From: Pseudopyrenochaeta lycopersici
Taxonomy: Eukaryota > Ascomycota > Dothideomycetes > Pleosporales > Pseudopyrenochaetaceae
Length of the DNA stretch: 64,000 bases
Assembly: GCA_003313425.1 (NCBI GenBank)
Contig: NHZP01000004.1
Location: 2,128,560-2,192,559 of the forward strand
Reading direction: 5' to 3'
Positions 23,391 through 35,977 of this stretch are shown piece after piece (the stretch's first letter is position 1; each line of letters begins with the position of its first letter). A program made the translations under genes and the position numbers. Below the pieces are notes generated by a model. It searched no databases. It was not told where the DNA came from and saw only the letters and a list, made by a program, of their open reading frames with translations.

Positions 23391-25660
23391 TCAGCTGTGA
23401 ACAACTTCATCCAGTTCTTGTGCGGATACCTGCGGCGGAGAGAGTACCCTCATTTCCTCCTTGCGCTGGGTTTGCGGATCCAGATCAAGTTCGTCCGTTT
23501 TATACCACTTCAGTCTATCCAGGGTCTGCGAAAGAACTGCAAAGTCATTGCTTGTGCGAACCCACATCCGGCGGTTGATAAGCTTGAAGATGACGAATAG
23601 CACAAAGAGGATGATGGGGCTCGCGTAGCCGATCGCGACTTTTGAAAACGTGATATCCTTATCCCACCATGTCGCGCTGCAGAAAGCGAAGACGATGACG
23701 CAGCCTGTAATTGCGGCGATGGCGGGAAGCGGTTGTAGGAAAGCAAGCACCGTGAATGGTCGGTAAGAGCCGTCGCTGCGATTGAATTGTTGGTACTCGT
23801 CGACGAGATTCTGGTCGCAGCGTTTGAGCCTGTGTAGATTATTAACAGAGCTTGAGATGTGGTGAAGCATAATGGGCTTGACGGACCAGATGTAGTAGCG
23901 CAAATACGCAAAGGATATGGAAGCCCAGACAATCAGGCAGCTGACACTCGCAGAGATCTGGAATATCTCGATGACCTTAGTAAATCGTCAGTCTGGTCGT
24001 GTCATTACCTAACTGATCGTAACTTACATATTGTACTGCATATCCGCCTTTCAGACTGAGAAATGGCAACCATATAAACGCGACTGCTGAGAAAACCAGG
24101 GCACGAGCCGGGACTCCAGTCTTTGGCACCACCACAGAAAAGCTATGCAGGAATTTACCCAGCCAGTTCGTCGTTGGCACATCCCTCGCAATACCGTAAA
24201 GTGTTCGCGATGCGACGTAGAGTGAGGTATTACTAGCTGATATGACGCTAAAGATCATAGCACCGTTCAAAAAGCCTGCTAAACCTTTTTGTCCCTGGGC
24301 CCAGAGTGCAAGTATGGTGGGACTACTGGAGGTCGGGTCCTTGAGGTTTTTGGTATCTGTTGCGCCGTCCCCTATGCCGGCATAGATCAATGGGAGATGC
24401 CCATTTTGCCATGAGACGTTGAGGCACTGTCCAAGTAGACATAAAAAGTATAGTAAAAGTACGATGTAAGCGATTGACTGAGATGGAAGCCGTAAAGAGC
24501 GAGATGCGTGTGCTTCGAATGCGGTTACGGCGACGGTTTCGATGCCAAGGAAACCAAAAGCGATCATGGGGATCACATAGCTACCTGAAGTTTAGCTCTA
24601 CAGATTCATGATACACGTTCTCGGACTCTGGAAGACTTACGCGAGGGCGCGGTACTTGTTGGTAGTGAAAGTCTCGTTGTATTTAAAGCCGTCTTGTATC
24701 GCTACTCTAATTAGCACTGCTTATGATACTGGCTATGTAGACTTACGTCCATCTCCAGACCAAAAGCTTTCTATTATATGTTAGACGATGTGAGAGTGGC
24801 TGAATGTTTTTGACGTACGTTGTGCAGCCATAACATAAAGAACGATAGTGACACCCAACACGAGCATGATCTTGAGGATGCCACCAATAGCCTCTATCCA
24901 TCCGAAAGTCCCAACACCGACAAGGTTTATGGCGACAAGAACTCCAGGTGTGACAAAATAGAAGAGTATAATCTGCCAGACCTGCTTCAATCCCCAGTAT
25001 ACAGCCAAGTTCGCCGCTGCGAGGTTTTGCGTAGCAAAGATTGAGGAGTATGTGAACCTGTACAGATATCAGCGCCATGTTCCATACCAGAACTTGCTGA
25101 ATGCCTACCAGTATGCGATACCAACTGCCCATGCGAGGTCCTGATCTACGAAAGCTCGCACGTATTCGACGATCGCGTTTGGGGCCGGAAAGAGCTGGGT
25201 CAACTCGCTCAAGCCTTCGGCGGCACAGATTGCAATTACTCCTGCCATATTGAGTCAGCTTTCGATGGAGAAAACGGTATTGGCGGAAGAAGGTGTCACA
25301 CCCATAATGACCAGAGCAACCAAAGCTCCGGCCGGGCCAGCGACCTCCATCGACGGGCCACCATTGCTGAAGATGCCGCCACCTATTACGGCGCTGATGA
25401 CAATAGACTGTTCGCAGTTATGTCAGCTGGAGTTTCAGAGTGATAGAAGTCTACACAGGTATCATACGAAGATCATCCATCCCTGGAGATTTTGCCTACG
25501 CTGCGTCAGCCTTGTACCTAGACACCAAACTATCTACATGAATGCAACTAACTTCAATTTCGGCGGATTTGCCTCGGCAGGCATGATCGCAGCTCCTTGC
25601 ACCAGCTCTAGGCGTCAAAAGAAGCTGCTGGGCAGTAGGGTTGATATCACGCGCATGAAA
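23391..25660 (-). CDS. Amino-acid permease (APC superfamily), multi-exon
   Basis: Proposed exons from the 3' end are 23391-23975, 24028-24580, 24641-24701, 24747-24770, 24819-25057, 25110-25241 and 25302-25407, with further 5' exons in about 25468-25660. Introns are 45-60 nt with normal borders. The joined frame reads as a 12-helix-type fungal permease: AVIGGGIFSNGGPSMEVAG, AAEGLSELTQLFPAPNAIVE (a family hallmark), AYW/FTYSSIFATQNLAAANL, IPMIAFGFLGIETVAVTAFE, FSVISASNTSLYVASRTLYG and a hydrophilic tail ending VVHS. It would import amino acids or related amines at the plasma membrane; the substrate cannot be told from sequence. The N-terminus is unresolved: the ATG at 25581-25583 does not join cleanly to the next exon, so the 5' end may be wrong or damaged. 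Confidence 0.85.
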
Positions 25661-25952
25661 TGGCAGGGCAGGCTGGTTATCTAGCAGCCTAGTCGTCCTC
25701 AGCTTTGGAGGACTTGACCAGGCTGAGAAAGGCTGAAGCGCGTGGAGGGCGCGATGGCAACCTCCACTCGGCTATGTTGAGCAGCCTTTCCAGTAGCATT
25801 ACTCTCTTCATGCAGCCTGCTAGGAATGACTCCGCTGCGGAAGCCATGAGGCAGACAAGATATAATACGATCGGACGGTCATGGATACCACACGCAAGAC
25901 GATCCGAAACCCCAAGGCGCTTTCCTGAACGATTTGCAACTTTTTTTGCACT

Positions 25953-26275
25953 ATGGTCCTCAACGTCATCGAGCCCGCCCAAACGCGGTACATTCTGGCT
26001 GCAGAGGATTTAGAGAACTTCCTGAAAGAAAAGTTTGGCGAGAAGAATCCGGACTACGACTTTAAGGTTGAGGTGTGCGACACGATAAAAAAGACAAACC
26101 AAGTTCACAGCTTACTGTCGCGCAGCACGTATGTGATAGGTGGACCTTCGAAGCGCCTGAGAAAGTAGACCCGGTATGTATGGTCATTTTTGTCCTCATT
26201 AAAATTCTAATCAAGCCCCAGGAAGAGATCCTGTGCGTATCGCATTGGAAGAACATCACTGCGTTCCACTAAACA
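25953..26275 (+). pseudogene. Short hypothetical gene or fragment, 2-nt frameshift
   Basis: A frame starting MVLNVIEPAQTRYILAAEDL at 25953 continues as KEKFGEKNPDYDFKVEV. It then needs a 2-nt shift inside a GTGTG run near 26073 to continue as RHDKKDKPSSQLTVAQHV and RWTFEAPEKVDP. An intron (GTATGT...CCCAG, about 26174-26221) leads to GRDPVRIALEEHHCVPLN. The protein looks real in composition but is short and its family is not recognised. It lies upstream of, and in the same direction as, the CorA-like gene. It may be a detached N-terminal domain or a decayed gene. Confidence 0.4.
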
Positions 26276-26688
26276 GCTTTACAGGAATCTCATTGACGAA
26301 ATCGAGGCAGGAGGGTAGGAGCGGATGGGCGGCGGGGCAAGTGTTTGCGGTTGGATGAGGCTCTGCGATGATTCCTGAAAATCGAGTTGACCAATTGATT
26401 GTTGCCGCGCTGAGATGGTGTGTGATGGGCCTATCAGAATATACTTGTTAGCGAAGCATGAACTTTTATGTGCGGCTGAGCTGCGCCCATCTGCGAGACG
26501 GACTTTGCCACTGGGCTGGGCTGTCGTGTGACGATCATGCTGCGACCAGGCTGAAATCATGATTTTGACCGCAGCATTGCTGTGCCTTCTTTCTTGACTG
26601 GTTTCAGTGCGCTTTGCAGGGAGGATAATTGGACTATATATCATTTTCTAGCCTCAAGTGACCGCTGCCTCATTCAATTTCGTGTATA

Positions 26689-28262
26689 ATGTCGTCAGCC
26701 AATTCTCAGCCGCGTATCTGGCCGTGGAGTTTCTCAAAGCCGAAAGTTCTCTTGAAGGATGATAGTACTGCAGTAAACATCAGAATAACAGATATCGCGA
26801 AAGGTTAGGAAATGCAAGCGTTAGTAGATCGCAACAAGCTCACGCATGTTAGATTCGTATACATCAATACTTCATACATCACCAAGCGAGGCCGAGAAGG
26901 TGCTCAGTCGCAAAGCCCTCAAACCAACGCGAGTCCGTGTCATGTGCGTTGACCTAGAATTTGACAACCGCCTTTTCATAATAACAATGCACAGCTCAAT
27001 CTACTCACGCAAGACGATATCAGCCCTAGACATTACAAATAGTCTTCTGGAGCATATCTTCGAACAATACCGCATTCCTTACGATTTCGCAGACGTTGTA
27101 GCCTCGTTTGGACAAGATCCGAACATTGCAGAAGGGAGTAGTAGCAACGCCGCTATCCGTGCCAAAGCCCTAGGTGATTGTAACCTGGTTTACCAAATCC
27201 GTTACGTAGAGCAAAATCGACGCGGTGGACAGGATCCCTGGTCCTTTCGACATACAGGAGTATTCCATCGCTACGATGAGGTTGACACTATTGTCTTATT
27301 ACATCCAATTCGAGCGCCATCTGTCGAGACAGTCATAACAGCCATGGAGACGGATCCCGTGGCACGAGCAGACTTTTGCAATAATCCGTTCCTCCTGCAC
27401 ACCTGGCTCTTTCGACAGTATTTCGATAACTGGCGCTGGTACTTTCGCTACATCGGAGAACGTTTCGCAGAGGAGAACAATTTAGCCATGGTCGTGAAGC
27501 CCGAGCACACCGAACCGAGCTCTAGCTTCCTTCGCGTTCAACGGTTACGCAATACCAACGACTTTATTCTCTTCGCACGCGCATGCTGTTCTGGTAATTT
27601 GGCTTTGATGGAGCAATTTTCAGTGGCATCGATTGAGCTGTTGAGCCAGCTGGAGAACCTGAGCGCGCACAAGTCCAAGATGAAAGGATACATCGAGAGC
27701 GCAGACGTGCTTAAAGGAAGAGTGCAGAATTTGATCGATCTCGTTAGTACTGTGAACATGTTACCTAGACAAAGCTAAACGTAAGCAGGTTGGGTATACT
27801 CTGACATTGCACAACCAACTCGAAGCCGCGAAAATAGACACCGAGTTGCGGGACTTGACTGAGGGGCTGAAAAAGCTTACCGAAGACACTGTCGATGACA
27901 GTGCGACTGTGAAGATTATTACCTTCGTGTCTGCCGTCTATCTACCAGGAAATTTCATCGCTGTGAGTATTGGAACCGCTCTATATATCTAGGAATGTTT
28001 ATTAACATTGAGCCAGTCAATTTTCGGCATGAATTTGTTTCTCTTCAATCCTATCTCGAAGAGGCTCCAGGTCTCTCCAGACTTTTGGATCTTCATTGCT
28101 ACTTGGCTACCTCTTATTGTCATGACTGGCGCAGTATACGTTTTTATCTTGTATCTCGATTCTAGGATCAAGCGCAAGCCGTTCCGATGGCCGTTGCAAA
28201 TGAAGCCACGTAGCAAGAATACGACGTCTTGTTCAGAGAAGGGAAAGATTCAGTCAGGGTAG
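26689..28262 (+). CDS. CorA-like membrane protein (474 aa, 4 exons)
   Basis: Proposed exons are 26689-26803, 26853-27742, 27789-27962 and 28017-28262, all with GT...AG borders and in-frame joins. The start is MSSANSQPRIWPW. A long soluble part (aromatic-rich near WLFRQYFDNWRWYFRYIGER) is followed by a helical region (LHNQLEAAKIDTELRDL). The pair of C-terminal membrane segments is joined by the CorA signature region AVYLPGNFIA/SIFGMNLF, and the second segment is WIFIATWLPLIVMTGAVYVF. GMN is the selectivity motif of CorA Mg2+ channels. Many fungal proteins keep only this C-terminal part, so a role in metal transport is plausible but not shown. The gene is convergent with the kinase gene, with ends 134 bp apart. 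Confidence 0.85.
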
Positions 28263-28396
28263 GGGGCTAACCACGATCTCTCGTGATCTTTGTGTATACA
28301 AGTCGCCCGCTCATTAACATCTGTCAATATCACATGTGCAAGAATGTAGTAGATAGAAAACCAAGTTATTAGAATTCGAATCGAACGTTTGAAAAC

Positions 28397-31300
28397 CTAT
28401 CCCTGGACTTGCTTTTGTACTCCCCTAGCGACAATCGGGATGAAGATGACTTTGTTCTCCAGCATACAGAGAATGATTACAAGATCATCAGTGTCCGGCA
28501 CTGGAACGACTGTCACCTGAGTAATTTTGTCAGCAGAGAATCTCCACTCGATAAGTGGCTTCTTGGCTGTGTCTTCGATGACGTGATTTCCACCACCAGC
28601 AATACGGTACTCTCTGATGCGAGTATGCCAGTAACCTTTTTCCACCACTATTAGTGAATGATCCCCAAAGACGCAAGCTGCCACGGTATCTGCTATTATT
28701 TTTTCGATCCTGGGAAGTAGTTCGTAGTTTCCGCGCTGCGTGCTGCGGATTTGGGCAGGAAAGAAAGTGCTGCCAGGGGCATGGATAATGCAGCCCTGGT
28801 AGCTATTGTACGGGACTATTTTTACTTCTGAACTTCCTTGCTGTCTCTTGAAACTGTTACTATTTATCTCTCAAGAAGAACTTTGGTCTTACTGATGCAT
28901 AGCTCCCTTCAGAATCTGTGGGTTGAATCAGTTCTCTTGTAGCTTCATCAATCCGCCAAATATGTAGGCGGTCGTCTGGTCGGCCAAACGACCATGCGTA
29001 GAGAACACTGCCATCATCATTGAACCTGGCATCAGTAAACGTTTGGTCCCCTGTTGAGGGAATGGTCTCGCTGCTTGAAGTGTCACTATAATAAGTCAGA
29101 TTGACTGTCAGGATGGCATTTAGGGTACGGACGGCTGACCTCAAGTTGACATAACATATAACCTTGGTACTCACAAGCGCCACCGAGCCGTAATGAGAGA
29201 TGGCTACAGTAACAAGTGAGGCGAGCCATTGTTTCATTGTCGAGTCCCAGGCCGCACACACGCCGGCAACTCCTCCGATACAGACCTGCATTAAATCGTC
29301 AGCCTGAATCAAAATACGTCTGAAGTGGTGAAACTACATGTTTTGTCCCTCCGGCCTTATTACCCCATACCGCAAAGCTATAGCCCGCCTGGACGATGTG
29401 TTTCCATATCGGGCCTGCCGGGAGTGTAATGTTGTGGTTGACTTGAAGACCTGAATCTCTCAAGGATACTTTACAGAGAAAAACAGTCTGATGGGCATCC
29501 TTTGGCTGCGTGACAAGGTAGGCCATGTATTGCCCAGATGGGCAGAGTGAAATAGAATGAATTGTTGACTTTCGCAAGCTAGGAATGCCAATCTCCACGG
29601 GGCTCTCTATATCGCGCTCTTTGTTTTGATTGATCGTGACTCCGTGAAAGTCGGCTCTGGATATCCTACCAATAGACTGATGGGACCTATCTGATTGATT
29701 GTCGTAAGAGGAGTCACTTGGTTCACTAGAATTCAAGGTGATGGCTAATCCTCGGGTCGAGTCGTGGCGACCAGAAGCCGAATGTTTCTGGCCATGAACA
29801 TACTGTGGACGAATTTCTTGTCGTGCTCGAGCAGGAGGAAGAGGGGGCGATAGCCCATGTTGTTGCGTTTGAAGCGAAGCTGTCGCGCGAGGAGGTCGTT
29901 CTGGGAAGCTGGGAGTGCTGTTGTAGGGCATGGTTGCATCGTTATTGAACAGCATGTCTTCGTTGCCCAACCCGGATGTGGTCAGTTTGATGGAAGGTAA
30001 CCTTTTTATTTCTTCTGGTTTTGGTGCATCAGATACATCTAGGAGAGGCGGATCGAAAGGACGCTGAAGTTTTGACCATTCTAGTGGACAGTTTAGAAGG
30101 CTATTAGGTTTACGAGCGTGGGCAACGTGATATGCAACATGCTCCATCTTCTTGACCAAACGTTCAGCTCCGATCCTTTTTGAGCCGTCTACCTCGAGAA
30201 TGTCACGAATGGTCTGAACACAGCAGTCGATAGTCCTGTTTGGATAAGTATATCTTGTGGGCAGCTTGCGCAACCATTCGTCAACCCCAGAACGAAGACG
30301 GCAGGACTGCCGGATCTGTGCACCAAGTCTCCCGTTCACCTGCACAATCTCCCTATACTCCTCGTAAAAAAAATCGTTTCTGGGTCTGCTTTGGCCCTCC
30401 CGAGCATCATCCATGTTCTGGGTTTGCTTCCGACACTCCCGGAACTCTTCCACGGCAGCTCTTTGACCCAGCGCAAAGCTAAGAACCTCGGCAAAGATGC
30501 AACCAAAGGCCCAGATGTCCCCTCTTCTTCCTGCGCTTCTTTGGTCCGTCTTTTCTGTCTCTGGAGGTTGATAAGCGCCTGGCAGACGAGCAGGAGTCGT
30601 TCTGAATGTTAGATTTTCAAATGACACAAGATCGGCAGAGGCTGCCTCGTCATCTTCTTTAAAGGTTGAGATGCCAAAATCTGTGAGTATCCACTTTCCT
30701 ACAGTTGAATCCTCATCCCTATCAATGAGAATATTATTTGGCTTCAAGTCCATATGCGCAAAGTGAACACGCCTTTGATGGTGCCCCACAAAGCCCCTAT
30801 GAAGCCATTCAAGAGCATCGGAAATGTAATACATTTGAGCGCATATATCTCGGAGTATTGTTGCCGACTTGATTTTTGGGAAGCGTAATTTGAAGTCGTA
30901 TAGTGCTTCGCGTGAATATGAGTAGCCTTCGCGAAGGAAGAAGTCGAGGTCAAAGTGGTCGGCCCATGGCAATAGAATGTGATGTTCTCCCCTGTAAAAT
31001 AGAATTACCATGTGTGTCCGGATGTGACCATGGGATGTTCTGCCCCTCTTCAAGACTTGCAAGTTATCCAGCTCGCGCTTTGCCTCGTGACCTGAGAGAT
31101 TTGAGGGATGGAATGTTTTGCAGGCGACAAACTTGACCTGCTATTGTTAAAGGAGGCTCAGGAGTGTCTGATAGTTTTCTTACTTGGTGATTCTGATTCC
31201 CATTCAAGGTATTGAAGTAAAATGATGATATTCCTTTCTTGTCGACTTTTCCATATGCGCCCCCAAAAACACCTTCGGAGATTACTTCGAAAGGAAGTCG

Positions 31301-31803
31301 GCGCTGGTCGTCGATAGTTTGTATGGTTGAGGACTCGAATAGCGGCTCCTGCATCTCTTGTGAGTATTCCATGCACTAGACGGGAGAGTACTTTGGCGCA
31401 CTGGCGTGAAGAGAAATTGGGCGTTGAAGAAGTCTCGGCAAAGAGCAAGGTCCCCAAAGGGTGGCACTTGGTTGTCCCTAAATGGTAGGGTCAAGTCGTC
31501 ATACAACAAGTCTCCTCCCTTATCAAAAAAACTGCCCGGGAAGCCGTCCAAGAAATCGTCAGCGCGGATGGAAACAAGAATTGACAAGAATCGCAACAAG
31601 TGTCTCGTGATAAGCTCGACTTGTACCGGCGTCAAACTGGCCTGGAAGACGCGCTGGAGGGTGTCGTGGCCAGACCAGGCTTGCTGGATGTCTTGATATC
31701 GAACATAGTCGTTGTTGAAGCTCTTAGGGTTTTGAATGTTGTTTGCGAGTTGATTCCTGATCCAAGTCCGCGTTTCCCTTGCGAGAGCGGCGCTCGGCAC
31801 CAT
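28397..31803 (-). CDS. Ser/Thr kinase with C-terminal beta-propeller-like region
   Basis: Proposed exons are 31803-31402, 31348-31184, 31137-29338, 29285-28893 and 28840-28397, with 46-53 nt introns. The first intron (31349-31401, donor GTGCGC) is the least certain. The N-terminal part before the kinase begins MVPSAALARETRTW. Kinase motifs are an unusual glycine loop GVFGGAYGKV, VACKTF (Lys), HMDLKPNNILI (catalytic loop), LTDFGIS, a PPE in the APE position and DIWAFGCIFAEVL. After a Ser/Pro-rich linker the C-terminus contains repeated beta-type stretches (ISLCPSGQYMAYLV, DARFNDDGSVLYAW, DRLHIWRID) like a WD-type propeller. Such fungal kinases often sit in accessory regions; the substrate is unknown. 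Catalytic residues appear intact. Confidence 0.82.
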
Positions 31804-34199
31804 ACTCGGTCACGCTTCCACGCGATAGGGACCCTGACCGAGGAAGGATGAGGGGAGTTCAGAGGGGTGTCGCTGTCGGCACCTACCAGGCTGTGGATTA
31901 GGCATCGGCTCGAGCTGAAATGCCTGCAGCTTGTGGCGTCCAGGCGGGCCCCAGCGGTGGGCAGACATTTGCCAGAACTCCGGATCCGGCTAGCTCCAAT
32001 TTCCATTGCGCCACCTCTTGAGAGGAGTCAGGTCCAGGCTGCAGATCAGACGACGGCCCAACATAGCGAGAGGTGAGGCTTGTTATGCTTTTCGTGGTCC
32101 TTTCGACGTCGTTTGTCGGTTGGAAAGCCCCGCTCTTCGACTGCCTTCTATTTCTGCCTTGCGCTTCTTCCTCGATTTCATCCACCCCTGCACCTTTCCT
32201 TCTAATTAGTAATGCTTTTGTAACTGCAGACCTTTTTGAGTTTCTAGGACACTCTCCGTTGTAAAAGACTCGTTACTACCGAAACGTACTTACTGAAACC
32301 ATCAGCCTTGCCTTCCATCTCTCAGACTCCGCAACAAGCAATCCAGATTGGTTTAATTGATTGACTTAATTAGCTAACTCAATTCAATTAATCCAATCTG
32401 CTCCTATATAAATTTAGTGTTAATTTAATCTAAGAGGTGAAAATTCATTATCTTAATTATCTTAATTAATAGTTTAGTAAGATTTTTAAGGCTTTAAGAG
32501 TTACTAAGTTACTTCTCTTACGATAGTTTTATAGGGTTATAGTTAGCGCAGAGGTTTTTATCCTAACTTGTACTAGACTTATTAGCGCGCTCTAACCTTA
32601 TCTATCTAGTACTTACTACTCTCTATATACTATTTTAAAGCTCTTAATATCGCCTCTGCTGCCTATAGAGACGCGTTTTCTAGTGCTTTAATTACCTAAT
32701 ATAGCTGGACGCTTACAAGCTCCTACCCCTAATCTAAATGGGTAAATCCAGTGTATATATCCTGGATTTAGGGGTTTAGTTTTGTTAGTAACAGAAACTA
32801 CAGGATTATTAGAGGATTTTATATTATAATAAACACTAGAATACTTTTTAATTATAGACTAGAATTATATTGCGCAGCTTGTTCTAGCTAAGATTTAGAT
32901 ATGTTTTTTATAACGCTAAACTGCGCTATCTACGCGATTTACAGCGCGATAACTTGCCTAGTTAAAGGGGGTAGTGTAGAGTTAACAAGGTGGTTCGGCA
33001 CAATCCCGCAGTTCTGGTGTTGTGAATGAGAGGTAACGTTAGAATCAAACGTGCGTGAATAACAGGAGCAGCTCTGCCTGTGCAGTCTGCTAGAAACGAA
33101 GGTAAGTATAGAGCCTGATTAAAAGTAATAAACAAAAATGGTCTGAAATCTCATTGAATTAACGTAGCTAATGCACTAGCTACTTTGCAAAATCTCAGTT
33201 TTAAAGTGAATTATTGTGGTATGTAGTGCATAGTGCATGAGGTTTAGTGCATAATATTGAAATCTCTCGCATCTCTAAGTCTTATCACTAAATTTCGCTA
33301 ATAAAGGAAACCTATCATTACCTAATTACCTAGGTACCCTATATAATAGTATAAACCTCCCCTACTTTAAGCTTAGTCCTATTAAGCTCGCAAATCTTAC
33401 TTATTATTCTTTCTCTTTATAAGTAGAACTATTAGTAGGAAAAGAAGAGAGCTAAGAAAAGATATATAAAAAAAGAAAAGAAAGAAAGAAATTATTACCT
33501 TATAAATAAAGAGAAGGTAGTATAAGCTATATTTCTATAAGAGGAGCAGTCCTTATAATTATATAGGTTCCTTTATAAACTCTTACACTTTATTATTAAA
33601 TTTTTTAAAGATAGTAAGAAAAATAAAAGAAAATACGCCTTAACCTTACTATTAATAACGCTAGTAAGTATACTATTATCCTAGTATCCTTTAAATAACT
33701 AAGAGGTACTTAGCTAATTAGAGTTAATTAAGCCTTACTTAGTAATTACTAATTAGCTAGGCTCTTAATAGTGCAGCTAAATTATCCTTACTTCTTCTTC
33801 TTAATCTTCTTAATCCTCTTACTATAATAAGGAGTCTGTAATAGTATATATAGATTTAACGCGCTTATATTAAGTTACGCTTACTTAAGATAAGAAAGCG
33901 TAAGAGGAGGTCTTATAGGTAACTAACTAGGTAAATATTAACTTAGCGCCTATTACTATAATAATAACTTTTATAAACTAGTATAAGTTAAAGTTTATAG
34001 AGACTTAGTTACGCTTTAGATAGATAGACGCCTTAGCTTCTCCTTCTTGTCTAGTATCCTAGCAGCCTTACTATTAAGATTATTAGAAAGCTCCTTAAGA
34101 ACCTTATCTAGGGCAGTGCGTTATTTAACCTACCTATTATACTTCTACTACTTAGCTTCCTAAGCTAGATTTATACTTTTATTTAAGAAGAATAACTTA
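31804..34199. other. Intergenic to AT-rich DNA, no supported gene
   Basis: 31804-32330 is GC-normal and holds the 5' flank of the kinase gene. From about 32400 the DNA is RIP-like, with a more normal patch at 32990-33280 (containing several GTGCAT motifs near 33228-33262). No frame could be followed. The part from 33300 continues beyond the pogo element at 35978, so the pogo element is inserted in it. Confidence 0.4.
32345..32399. repeat. Imperfect 55-bp inverted repeat
   Basis: AGATTGGTTTAATTGATTGA on the left pairs with TCAATTCAATTAATCCAATCT on the right apart from one mismatch and a one-base gap, with a short AT-rich centre. It sits where GC-normal DNA gives way to AT-rich DNA. It could be a tiny MITE remnant or a terminator-like hairpin. 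Confidence 0.5.
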
Positions 34200-35977
34200 A
34201 GCTCGGCACGGTACTTTACGGCCACGGGGGCTTTACGGCCACCCCACTAACATTGTCAACCTTCAAACAAATCGAGATATCTCAACGCACTGTATTTCAA
34301 AATGAGCGCGCGTGAGGAGTCTATACAATAAGCACTCGCTGATCTTAAATCTAGTGTTTATACTAGCCTAAGGCAAGCTGCAAAGGCGTACGGTATCCCT
34401 CGAACGACCCTACAGACGCGACAAGCTGGTGCTAAACCGCACGCGATTGCTCACACCCACCAGCAGAGATTAACTTCAGAGCAGGAGGAATTTCTAGCTG
34501 AATGGATCCTCAAAGAAGATATAAAAGCCTGCCCTCCTAGCCACGCGCGCGCGCGCGAGATAGCTGCTCGAGTCCTTGCTATGAACCGCGACTACAAACC
34601 TCTTAGCCGCGACTAGCTACACAACTTTATGCAACGCAATCCACGCGTCGCATCTATTATTAGTAGAAAGATTAAGGCTGCTAGAGCTTAGGCTACTACT
34701 CCTAAGCTAATACTCTTATTTCTTAACCTCTTTAAGCGCGTGCGCGACCGCCTAGGCATTCAGACAGAAGACATATAGAATATGGATGAGACTGGTATAG
34801 GACTAGGCGTATGTACCAACTTACAGGTGCTTGCTAGCTCAAAGAAAAAGAAGGCTCACGTGGCATCTCCAGAGTCTCGTGAATGGGTATCTATTCTTAA
34901 GACAGTCTCAGCTACAGGCAGGAAACTCAGATGCGCTGTCATCTTTAAGGGCAAGAGCCTCCAGACTACCTAGTTCCCTGCCTCCTCAGTGCCTGACTAG
35001 CTCTACACAACCTTAAAGAACAGCTGGACATCAAGATCTATTAGATATAAGTAGCTAGAGAGGATCTTTATCCCTAGAACAGCGACCCTACCAGGTCGCA
35101 CGAGGCTGCTAATACTTAACTGCCACAGCAGCTATATTAATATTAACTTCATGCTACTCTGTAAGCTAAATAAGATTAAGCTCCTCTATCTACCTCCTTA
35201 CTGCTCTCACATCCTGCAGCCTCTCGATCTCGCAGGCTTCTTAGTGGTCAAGTCAAAGTATAGAGCTCAGATTCAGGCTCTAGCATCTCTTAATGACGCA
35301 GCACCAGTCAAGAAACAGAGATTTATTAGTTACTACTATCAAGCTCAAGAGGCTAGCCTCACAGAAAGAGTAATAAGAGCTAGATAGAGAGCTACTAGCC
35401 TCTCTCCTTATAACCCTAGCCTAGTTCTTCAGTCCTCACAGATATCTCGCCCAGTTACTCCTCCTAGAGCTCTATCTCCTCAGGATACTGTTTTCTCAAC
35501 GCCTCAGAGGCCTCACGATATCTATCAAGTCCAGCAGCAGCTCGCTGAGGCGGGTGAGCTATCAGCTAGCACGCGCTTGGTGCTTCGAAAAGTGACTAAG
35601 GCTATCTCAAGCGCGAATACTCGCGCTGCAGAGCTTGAAGCTAGAAATCAGAGACTGCAACACTAGCTAGAGCAAGCTAGGCCTCTATTACCCAGAAAGA
35701 AAATTAAGGTTAACCAAAATAAGAGGTTTGCAGACGTTAATACTGTCGCTGTTGTAATTCAGAGAAAGGCAGAGAAACGACGATAAACCTTAGCCAAATC
35801 TGCAGAAAAAGCTGCTAAAAAGGCTGCAGCTAATGCAGCTGCTCAAGACCTTTAATCTATGTGTACTAGCTTTCAAATCTAAACCTCGTTGTTAAGATAT
35901 CTCGATTTGTTTGAAGGTTGACAATTTTGGTGGGGTGGCCGTAAAGCCCCCGTGGCCGTAAAGTACCGTGCCGAGCT
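34200..35977 (+). mobile_element. Pogo/Fot1-like DNA transposon, 1,778 bp
   Basis: Terminal inverted repeats start AGCTCGGCACGGTACTTTAC and extend about 80 bp, including a doubled CTTTACGGCCAC motif. The element is flanked by TA on both sides (34198-34199 and 35978-35979), the target site of Tc1/mariner-pogo elements. It contains one transposase frame (34302-35855). It is less AT-rich than its flanks and the ends are almost perfect, so it is a fairly recent arrival in already RIP-mutated DNA. Confidence 0.95.
34302..35855 (+). pseudogene. Pogo-type transposase, 517 codons, inactivated by RIP
   Basis: The frame from ATG 34302 to TAA 35853 has no indels but several TAG/TAA codons, as expected from mutated Trp and Gln. 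It has an N-terminal helix-turn-helix (SLRQAAKAYGIPRTTLQTR) and a CENP-B/pogo-type DNA-binding region. The catalytic core shows the first Asp in NMDETGIGLGV. The second position now reads LILNCHSSY, where active relatives have Asp (LxLDGHxSH), a G to A change. The third Asp is in ILQPLDLAGF. The C-terminus is a charged coiled-coil-like tail. It would excise and insert the element at TA, but this copy is dead. Confidence 0.92.

Noticed and set aside
25689..25982. Minus-strand frame upstream of the permease as its N-terminus
   Set aside because: It ends in a stop before the permease exons and does not look like a transporter N-terminus. An overlapping plus-strand frame (25705-26013) is equally open, so neither is supported.
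31867..32264. Several short overlapping frames upstream of the kinase
   Set aside because: Frames on both strands with no motif, intron or start context. More likely kinase promoter and leader.
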